This document shows, one piece after another, positions 1 through 5,399 of a stretch of 5,399 bases of DNA (the first letter of the stretch is position 1; each line of letters starts with the position of its first letter). The notes under the pieces are model-generated. The model saw nothing but the letters and a program-made list of their open reading frames with translations, did no database searches and was not told where the DNA came from. The position numbers were made by a program, and so were the translations under genes. The DNA lies in assembly GCA_003486725.1 (NCBI GenBank), contig DNGD01000168.1, positions 1 to 5,399 of the forward strand, in the 5' to 3' direction. This DNA is from Rhodospirillaceae bacterium. GTDB lineage: Bacteria; Pseudomonadota; Alphaproteobacteria; UBA9219.

Positions 1-3000
1 TCGTTCAGCATCTCGACCCAACGCATGAAAGCATGATGGTCGATCTGCTGGCCAGCCACACGACGATGCCCGTACAGCAGGCCATAGATGGCGCCCCGAT
101 AGAACCGGAACATCTTTATGTTATTCCACCCGGCACCTATCTTTCAGTCAGTGGTGGGGCCATTCACCTTTCGCAGCCCCAAGCGGCGCACGGCGCGCGC
201 CTTCCCTTTGATTTCTTGCTCCACTCATTAGCCTCCTCATCCGGCGAGCAAGCCATTTGTGTGATCCTTTCGGGAACCGGCGCCGACGGTAGTCTCGGAG
301 CGAAGACGATCAAAGAAAAAGGCGGTCTTGTTATCGCCCAAAACCCCGACGAGGCCGATTATGATGGCATGCCGCGAAGCGCAATAGACTCAGGCGCAGT
401 CGATTTTATTCTGCCGGTGGCCGAGATTCCTGCCGCACTTATCAAATATCAACGGCGCATATCTTTGTCTCAGAAACAAAGCACGGCTGCCTCTAGCGCG
501 ACAACACCGGCTTGGTTGTCCGAAATTATCGAGCTTCTTCGCGAGAGGACCGCGCACAATTTTACACTTTATAAACGAGGCACCCTTCAGCGCCGGATTG
601 CCAGGCGCATGGCTTTGGCCTCAATCGAGGCAAACAGCATGGATCGGTATCTCGACTTTCTTCACAGCGACCCCAAGGAGCTTGAGCTTCTTGCCAAGGA
701 CTTGCTTATCAACGTCACCAATTTTTTCCGTGATCCCAAAGTGTTTGATCTTTTGGCAGAAAAGATTGTGCCTGAACTCGTTCGCAATCAGCCTTTGGAT
801 CGCCCATTGCGTATCTGGGTTGCTGGATGCAGCACGGGCGAGGAAGCCTATTCTATTGCCATGATTTTCCGCGAAGCCATAATAGCGGCGAAGAAGAACA
901 TTAAGCTGCAGGTATTTGCCTCTGATGTCGACGCGGATGCCATCGTTACGGCTCGCACAGGTCTCTATCCTGAATCGATTGAAGCAGAGGTGTCACCGGA
1001 ACGGCTTTCCCGTTTCTTTTCTAAGGAAGGCCAAAGCTACAGGGTCTCCCCCGATCTGCGAGCGGCCATCGTTTTCACGGTGCAGGATGTGCTAATTGAT
1101 CCGCCATTTTCATCTCTTGACTTCATCTCGTGCCGGAACCTGATGATCTATTTAAGTGCCGAGGCGCAGACAAAAATTCTTTCGTTGTTCAATTTTGCGC
1201 TACGGCAGGGAGGCATCCTCCTTCTTGGTAACGCAGAAACAATCGGCGATGTTAAAGGTCGCTTCGACATCATCTCTAAGCCCGAACGGCTGTATCGGCA
1301 TATCGGCCAAAGGCGATTAGGTGAGGGCGCTCTTTCGTTAAATGCTGTTAGCGGATTACGCCCACTCCCCCTACCCTTACCCAGTCAAACGGCCACAAAC
1401 CAAGCCGCTTTCGGCGACCTTTGTCAACGGCTTGTGATTAAGAGTTTTGCGCCCGCCGCGATCTTGATAAACAGCAATCATCAATGTCTTTATTTCTTAG
1501 GATCAACCGATCGCTATCTGGTCGTGCCGTCCGGTCATCCCACGCACGATTTGCTTGCTTTGGTCGATCTGAACATCCGCTCTAAACTCAGAACCGCTAT
1601 TCAAAAAGCGGCTGAGCAGCATGTGCGTGTTGTTGTCGCCGGAGGCCAAACAACCCACAAGAATGTTGCGGTTTCATTTAGTATTGATGTGCAGCCCGTT
1701 CTGAACGAACACGATGAGCTGTTTTTGGTTTGCTTCATTGACGAGCCAGCGCGCAAACCTAAAGCAGACCGCAAAATTCCGCCGGAAGAAGTGTCGCGTG
1801 TGGCCGAACTTGAGCAAGAGCTCGAGGCCACGCGGTCGGAACTGCAAGGCTCCATTCGCAAACTTGAGCTGGCGAATGAAAATCAAATGGCCATTAACGA
1901 GGAGGCCCTGTCGGTCAATGAGGAGTTCCAATCAACCAACGAAGAGCTGCTGACATCTAAAGAAGAATTGCAGTCGCTCAACGAAGAGCTTACCGCGCTC
2001 AACACCCAATTGCAGGAATCGCTGGAGCGGCAACGGACAACCTCCGATGATATGCAAAATATCTTGAACAGCACCAACGTTGCGACAATCTTCCTCGATC
2101 GCAGCCTCAAGATCCGGTTCTTCACCCCCGCGACCAGGTCGCTCTTTAACCTCATTCCCAGCGACATTGGCAGGCCACTTGCGGATCTGAGCGCGCTTGC
2201 TCCTGACGCCGACCTTCTGACTGACGCTGAGACGGTGCTGCGAACCCTCGCGCCATCTGAGCGAGAGATCACAGATATGCTTGAGAGCTGGTACAATCGG
2301 CGCATATTGCCCTACCTCACCGAAGACAACCGTGTCGAAGGCGTCGTCGTCACCTTTGCCGATATCACTGAGCGCCGACACGGGGCTGACTTGCTCGAAT
2401 TGGCTAAACAGCAGGCTGATACCGCGAATCTCTCCAAATCTCGTTTTCTTGCTGCAGCAAGCCATGATCTGCGCCAACCGCTGCAAACACTCACTTTGAT
2501 TCAGGTTTTGTTGGCAAAGAACGTTCACAGTGCACAAGGACAGAAGCTGGTCACACAGCTCGACGCAACGATAGGCCTGATGTCAGGAATGCTCAACTCC
2601 CTGCTGAACATCAACCAGATTGAGACGGGCGCGTTGCAACCCGAAATCATCAATTTCCCGATCAATGCATTGTTAAGCCACTTGCAGGCTGAATTCTCCT
2701 ATCACGCAAAGGCTCAAGGACTTTCCTTCCATGTGGTACCATGCAGCCTTACGATCCAAAGCGATCCCCTTCTCCTAGAGCAAATGGTCCGCAATTTGCT
2801 CGCGAATGCGTTTAAATATACCAAAGAAGGAACGGTTTTGCTTGGGTGTCGTCGGCACAACCATATGCTCAGCATAGAAGTCTGGGACACTGGCGATGGC
2901 ATCCCTGAGGATGAAATTGAAACGATCTTTAACGAGTATTGTCAGCTCGACAATGCGCCGTCTGACCGTGACATCGGTCTTGGACTCGGACTTTCTATTG

Positions 3001-3548
3001 TCAAGCGTCTGGGGGATTTACTTGAGCATGGGGTGCGCGTTCACTCTCTCCCAAACAAGGGATCAACCTTTGCTATTGAAGTGCCTTTCTCAGCGAGCAA
3101 GGTCGGGCCGCTGCCAGCACCCCAACAACACGAGACCCCTAACAAGGCGACGAAGCCTGTTGTCAGCACGGGCAAAATTTTGGTTGTCGAAGATGATCGC
3201 AACGTGCGCGATCTCCTTGAGATCTTCCTTACGGGCGAAGGCTTTGACGTCACAACGGCTGTTGACGGCGTTGAGGCGCTAGATTTAGTAGAAAAAGGAG
3301 CTGTCCGACCCGATCTCCTTCTCGCCGACCGCAACCTGCCAAAGGGCATGAGCGGCACGGAATCCGCAGCCAAGATCCGAAAGAAGCTTCCAAACAAGCT
3401 TCCGGTTATAATTCTGACGGGCGACATATCAGCGAACGCCTTGAGCGAGATCGCTTTCGAAAACTGTGTTAAACTCAGCAAACCAGTCAAAGTTCAGGAT
3501 CTGCTGCACGTCATTCATCGGCTCCTTCCAAAATCGCGATCTGTCTAA
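1..3548 (+). CDS. CheB-CheR-PAS-histidine kinase-receiver hybrid sensor kinase (5' partial)
   Basis: The frame is open to the left edge (first full codon at base 3). It reads QHLDPTHES ahead of the ATG at 33, which is conserved CheB sequence, so 33 is not the true start; the catalytic Ser region lies off the window. Residues below are counted from that ATG. CheB methylesterase, to about 140: His in QHLDP (bases 9-11) and Asp85 in GTGADG are the expected catalytic residues. CheR methyltransferase, 161-425: SAM loop GCSTGEEAYS 265-274, and CRNLMIYL. PAS-like region, about 458-570. Coiled coil rich in NEE, about 587-670. PAS, about 674-782, ending DITERR. HisKA: His811 in SHDLRQPLQT. HATPase_c: N-box Asn925, DTGDGIP from 952, GLGLGLSIV from 982. 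REC: acidic pair Asp1054/1055, phosphoacceptor Asp1099, Thr1129, Lys1150. All visible key residues are intact, so kinase and receiver should be active. No membrane segment is seen, so the protein is probably cytosolic. No other chemotaxis gene is nearby; a role outside chemotaxis is inferred. The ligand is unknown. Confidence 0.95.
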   Translation, partial: VQHLDPTHESMMVDLLASHTTMPVQQAIDGAPIEPEHLYVIPPGTYLSVSGGAIHLSQPQAAHGARLPFDFLLHSLASSSGEQAICVILSGTGADGSLGAKTIKEKGGLVIAQNPDEADYDGMPRSAIDSGAVDFILPVAEIPAALIKYQRRISLSQKQSTAASSATTPAWLSEIIELLRERTAHNFTLYKRGTLQRRIARRMALASIEANSMDRYLDFLHSDPKELELLAKDLLINVTNFFRDPKVFDLLAEKIVPELVRNQPLDRPLRIWVAGCSTGEEAYSIAMIFREAIIAAKKNIKLQVFASDVDADAIVTARTGLYPESIEAEVSPERLSRFFSKEGQSYRVSPDLRAAIVFTVQDVLIDPPFSSLDFISCRNLMIYLSAEAQTKILSLFNFALRQGGILLLGNAETIGDVKGRFDIISKPERLYRHIGQRRLGEGALSLNAVSGLRPLPLPLPSQTATNQAAFGDLCQRLVIKSFAPAAILINSNHQCLYFLGSTDRYLVVPSGHPTHDLLALVDLNIRSKLRTAIQKAAEQHVRVVVAGGQTTHKNVAVSFSIDVQPVLNEHDELFLVCFIDEPARKPKADRKIPPEEVSRVAELEQELEATRSELQGSIRKLELANENQMAINEEALSVNEEFQSTNEELLTSKEELQSLNEELTALNTQLQESLERQRTTSDDMQNILNSTNVATIFLDRSLKIRFFTPATRSLFNLIPSDIGRPLADLSALAPDADLLTDAETVLRTLAPSEREITDMLESWYNRRILPYLTEDNRVEGVVVTFADITERRHGADLLELAKQQADTANLSKSRFLAAASHDLRQPLQTLTLIQVLLAKNVHSAQGQKLVTQLDATIGLMSGMLNSLLNINQIETGALQPEIINFPINALLSHLQAEFSYHAKAQGLSFHVVPCSLTIQSDPLLLEQMVRNLLANAFKYTKEGTVLLGCRRHNHMLSIEVWDTGDGIPEDEIETIFNEYCQLDNAPSDRDIGLGLGLSIVKRLGDLLEHGVRVHSLPNKGSTFAIEVPFSASKVGPLPAPQQHETPNKATKPVVSTGKILVVEDDRNVRDLLEIFLTGEGFDVTTAVDGVEALDLVEKGAVRPDLLLADRNLPKGMSGTESAAKIRKKLPNKLPVIILTGDISANALSEIAFENCVKLSKPVKVQDLLHVIHRLLPKSRSV

Positions 3549-3550
3549 GT

Positions 3551-3554
3551 GGAG
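3551..3554 (+). promoter_or_regulatory. Ribosome binding site deciding the start of the response regulator
   Basis: GGAG ends 9 bases before the ATG at 3564. The in-frame GTG at 3549 directly follows the kinase stop codon, overlaps this site and has no purine-rich stretch in front of it, so the ATG at 3564 is preferred. Position in the kinase-regulator junction suggests a single transcript with reinitiation or coupled translation. Confidence 0.7.
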
Positions 3555-3563
3555 ATCAATCCA

Positions 3564-4520
3564 ATGAGCAACAGAAGAAAAGACTCACAAACAGACTCAG
3601 AGGAAACATCAAATCAAATTCTTCCGACTGACCAGTACGAGGAGCTCCTCGCGACGGTCAGGCATGATTTGCGTCAGCCTCTCCAAACGCTGAACCTAAT
3701 TCAGGGTATATTGGAATCAAAGATCAACGATGTGGAAACTTTGAAAGTAGTCAGTCGTCTTGGAAACACACTCGACTCCATGACGGGTCTCTTGGATGCG
3801 CTCCTTGATACCGAAAAGCAAAATGTTCAGGACGACGATCCAGAAAAAGAGCCCAATTTAGCCACGCAGTCTTTTGCCGAAGAGAAGCCTATCTCCTCAT
3901 CCAGTGACGCCGGAAAATCACTTGCTCCTGTTGTCTTCATTGTCGATGACGATCTTGACGTGCGTGTGAACCTAAGCGGCCTGCTGACAATCCATAACCA
4001 TTCTGTCGAAGCGTTTGAAAGCAGCGAACAGTTTCTTTCCGTCTATCGCTCAGGATCTAAAGGCTGCCTTTTGATCGACGCCATGCTTCCTGGCATAAGC
4101 GGCCTTGATCTGATCAAACAGCTTAGAAGCAGCGGTGATCAGATTCCGGCCATCATGATCACAGGCAACGGGGATATCGCGTTGGCTGTGCAATCGATGA
4201 AGATCGGCGCCTCAGATTTTATTGAGAAGCCGATCGATCACAATGACCTGCTCACAAGCGTCACACAGGCGCTTCGAGTAAACGAAGAGTCCACGCGATC
4301 TGCAGAAAATCGTGACGCTGCCATCGCGAGTCTTGCGCGCTTAAGTCCTCGAGAGCGACAGATTATGGAGCGCGTGCTTGCCGGAGATCCAAGCAAGAAC
4401 ATAGCGGCCGATCTTGGGATAAGCCAACGCACCGTTGAAACGCATCGCGCAAACATCATGAAGAAGACGAGATCGAAATCCCTGCCGGCCCTGCTCAAGA
4501 TTGCGTTGTTGGCGGCATGA
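3564..4520 (+). CDS. FixJ/NarL-type response regulator with N-terminal HisKA-like (DHp) segment
   Basis: This is a 318-residue regulator from the ATG at 3564 (323 if the GTG at 3549 is used). Residues about 25-85 form a DHp-like helical pair with an H-box, RHDLRQPLQT, holding His34. It closely matches the H-box of the preceding kinase, but no ATP-binding domain follows. An acidic, Ser-rich linker (about 88-120) leads to the REC domain at about 124-240: acidic patch Asp128-130, phosphoacceptor Asp172 in LLIDAMLPGISG, Thr200 in MITGNGD and Lys222 in EKP, all intact. A LuxR/FixJ-type HTH occupies 260-318, starting LSPRERQIM, with recognition-helix sequence SQRTVETHRANIM. Known for this family: phosphorylation of REC promotes dimerisation and DNA binding. 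It lies 15 bases after the kinase stop, so the two are very likely an operon and cognate pair. The REC and HTH assignment is secure; the function of the N-terminal segment is inferred. Usual FixJ-type regulators are about 200 residues and lack this extension. Confidence 0.95.
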   Translation: MSNRRKDSQTDSEETSNQILPTDQYEELLATVRHDLRQPLQTLNLIQGILESKINDVETLKVVSRLGNTLDSMTGLLDALLDTEKQNVQDDDPEKEPNLATQSFAEEKPISSSSDAGKSLAPVVFIVDDDLDVRVNLSGLLTIHNHSVEAFESSEQFLSVYRSGSKGCLLIDAMLPGISGLDLIKQLRSSGDQIPAIMITGNGDIALAVQSMKIGASDFIEKPIDHNDLLTSVTQALRVNEESTRSAENRDAAIASLARLSPRERQIMERVLAGDPSKNIAADLGISQRTVETHRANIMKKTRSKSLPALLKIALLAA

Positions 4521-4630
4521 CCCCATTTTTACAAGTTATGATTGCGTAGATTCCGACACTACTTTTTTGGTCCCTGATTCGTCTATTTCTTCGTTTCTCA
4601 AATAGAGATGAACCGCGAAGGATTTTTTTC
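4521..4630 (+). other. Intergenic gap after the two-component pair
   Basis: This stretch holds 110 bases between the regulator stop and the next small ORF. It contains a weak inverted repeat, TCTATTT (4582-4588) and AAATAGA (4600-4606), with an 11-base loop. The stem is AT-rich with no following T-run, so it is not a convincing intrinsic terminator. A TATGAT at 4537-4542 resembles a -10 box, but no matching -35 lies 16-18 bases upstream. Whether transcription restarts here is undecided. Confidence 0.4.
4617..4622 (+). promoter_or_regulatory. Strong ribosome binding site of the 64-residue ORF
   Basis: GAAGGA is followed by 8 bases, mostly T, and then the ATG at 4631. The near-ideal match and spacing is the main reason to accept the small ORF as a gene. 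Confidence 0.65.
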
Positions 4631-4825
4631 ATGACTCAACACGGACCAACAAAAGACTCTGTCGTGCACTGGACTAGAATTATAGGGCTTCATCAAGCCT
4701 CTTTGCGTTACGCCTTCGAGCCACAGGATTGTTTCACCCTCACAAACGCGGGACGCGCTATAACAAACAGGCTTGAACAAGACAACGCCCGAGATGAACC
4801 GCCAAGCGTAGAAACCATCACCTAA
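4631..4825 (+). CDS. Small hypothetical protein, 64 residues
   Basis: I do not recognise this protein. It begins MTQHGPTKDSVVHW and ends with an acidic, polar tail, DEPPSVETIT. There is no signal peptide, membrane segment or Cys-based metal motif; it has a single Cys. The middle segment FTLTNAGRAITNRL loosely recalls the strand-turn-helix of winged-helix proteins (an 'LT.AG' pattern), but it is far too short for a full domain and this is only a remark. Support for it being real is the excellent ribosome binding site, its position between two + strand genes, and the 40-base gap to the next gene, which also has a good site. A 102-residue antisense ORF covers the same stretch, so coding on this strand is likely but not certain. 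Confidence 0.55.
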   Translation: MTQHGPTKDSVVHWTRIIGLHQASLRYAFEPQDCFTLTNAGRAITNRLEQDNARDEPPSVETIT

Positions 4826-4831
4826 GCAAAA

Positions 4832-4853
4832 TGTTCTCGTTCCCTTTAGAACA
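4832..4853 (+). promoter_or_regulatory. Perfect 6-base dyad next to the ribosome binding site of the last gene
   Basis: TGTTCT (4832-4837) and AGAACA (4848-4853) are perfect inverted copies around a 10-base centre. The last base of the right arm is the first base of the AAGGA ribosome binding site at 4853-4857. It could be an operator half-site pair or an RNA hairpin abutting the site. An alternative 4-base pairing, CCTT (4843-4846) with AAGG (4853-4856), would cover the site itself. A dyad this short can arise by chance. Confidence 0.25.
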
Positions 4854-4857
4854 AGGA
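4853..4857 (+). promoter_or_regulatory. Ribosome binding site of the last gene
   Basis: AAGGA with 8 bases to the ATG at 4866. It supports that ATG as the start of the gene running off the right edge. Confidence 0.7.
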
Positions 4858-4865
4858 TATCTGAT

Positions 4866-5399
4866 ATGACTTCATGCACTGCTTCCCGCCAAGAAAACCC
4901 CGTCATATGGGCTCTTATTTCCGATGGTAAACAGGCTTACATTTTTACCTATCGTAAAGACAAAACAATCGCGGCATCACGAGGGGCTTGGAAAAAAAGT
5001 TCCTACAATAACTACCAGAACGAGAACCGAACAGCTCCTCTGAACCGGCCAGAAAGCAAGGAAGCCGACAATCGCAACTTGAGCGTGTTGAAGTCATATA
5101 CTGATGCTGGCGGTTTGTTCTCTGAACACAACATTGTCAAAGATCGCTTCACTAGAAGAAGGGACAGAGCCAACGATTTCATCTCGACTGTTGCCGCAAC
5201 CATAGATCAAGCCTTTGATGATAAGGCCTTTGATTATTTGGTTCCCGTTATACCCCGCGAGACGTTCCGTGCTCTGCGTGATTGCTTGGGCAACGCCTCG
5301 CTAAGCCGCCTCATGACAAGCATGCCCGAAGGTTATGTCTATGACAAAAAGGGGGCGCGTTGCATTGGACAAAGGGGAGCTCATCTCTTTTCAGTTTTA
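4866..5399 (+). CDS. Possible host-attachment / baeRF-like protein (3' partial)
   Basis: The frame is open for 178 codons from the ATG at 4866 to the window end, with no stop. It starts MTSCTASRQENPVIW. Visible pieces fit the general layout of the 'protein required for attachment to host cells' family: an early strand with an ADG-like motif (WALISDGKQAYIF, about 15-27), a polar middle, a helix in the position where that family has its conserved acidic helix (RANDFISTVAATIDQAF), then a strand and helix resembling the family's 'LVLVAPPRFLGALR' segment (DYLVPVIPRETFRALRDCL, about 124-142). The PP of that motif is absent (it reads IPRE), and the protein runs past the usual ~150 residues, so the match is weak. 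In this family the fold is thought to be release-factor-like, and the real role is poorly known. There is no signal peptide or membrane segment. The start rests on AAGGA at 4853-4857. The coding call is firm; the family call is tentative. Confidence 0.7.
   Translation, partial: MTSCTASRQENPVIWALISDGKQAYIFTYRKDKTIAASRGAWKKSSYNNYQNENRTAPLNRPESKEADNRNLSVLKSYTDAGGLFSEHNIVKDRFTRRRDRANDFISTVAATIDQAFDDKAFDYLVPVIPRETFRALRDCLGNASLSRLMTSMPEGYVYDKKGARCIGQRGAHLFSVL

Noticed and set aside
33..35. ATG at 33 as the true start of the kinase
   Set aside because: The same frame is open to the edge and encodes the conserved CheB segment QHLDPTHES before it, so the start lies outside the window.
1883..2537. Long minus-strand ORFs of 140 and 201 residues inside the kinase
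   Set aside because: They are antisense to well-conserved coiled-coil, PAS and HisKA coding sequence, and their products look like shadow translations (Ser- or Arg-rich).
4537..4542. Sigma-70 promoter with TATGAT as -10
   Set aside because: No recognisable -35 hexamer occurs at 16-18 bases upstream, and there is no extended -10 TG.
4582..4606. Intrinsic terminator after the regulator gene
   Set aside because: The 7-base stem is AT-rich with an 11-base loop and no T-run follows it; the nearby T-run at 4563-4568 has no stem before it.
4521..4865. EcfG-type general stress promoter for the small genes
   Set aside because: I looked for GGAAC with a spaced GTT on both strands and found no suitable pair in front of either gene.
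4598..4906. Antisense ORF of 102 residues covering the small ORF
   Set aside because: Only a weak purine stretch precedes its start, the protein is unrecognisable, and it overlaps two + strand ORFs that both have strong ribosome binding sites.
5211..5234. Direct repeat GCCTTTGAT at 5211-5219 and 5226-5234
   Set aside because: It is in frame and simply encodes a repeated Ala-Phe-Asp; two copies of 9 bases do not indicate a mobile or regulatory element.

Overview
The window is a signal-transduction locus, most likely from an alphaproteobacterium. The grounds are the CheB-CheR-PAS-histidine-kinase-receiver architecture, the FixJ/NarL-type partner, and a possible 'attachment to host' family gene downstream. 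No rRNA or tRNA is present to fix the taxon, and base composition looks close to 50% G+C by eye. All supported genes lie on the + strand.

Region 1 (1-3548) is most of a giant soluble hybrid sensor kinase whose 5' end lies off the left edge. In order it carries the CheB methylesterase (N-terminal part missing), the CheR methyltransferase, a PAS-like region, a long NEE-rich signalling coiled coil, a second PAS, HisKA, HATPase_c and a C-terminal receiver. Region 2 (3564-4520) follows 15 bases after its stop codon. It encodes a response regulator with FixJ-like REC and LuxR-type HTH domains. Its first ~85 residues hold a second copy of the kinase's phosphoacceptor-helix motif with no ATPase domain. 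This stand-alone DHp-like module on a DNA-binding regulator is the most interesting thing in the window.

Region 3 (4521-4630) is a 110-base gap with no convincing promoter or terminator. Region 4 (4631-4825) is a small unrecognised ORF with a very good ribosome binding site. Region 5 (4866-5399, running off the right edge) is an ORF with a good ribosome binding site and weak resemblance to the 'host attachment protein' (baeRF-like) family. A short dyad and a 12-codon ORF sit directly in front of it.

Inferred working model: the kinase senses a cytosolic signal through its PAS and CheB/CheR modules, autophosphorylates on the DHp histidine, and passes phosphate to its own receiver and/or to the FixJ-like regulator, which then acts on DNA. 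The regulator's DHp copy may dock on the kinase, form mixed dimers with it, or receive phosphate itself. Whether the two small downstream genes belong to this circuit cannot be told from the sequence.
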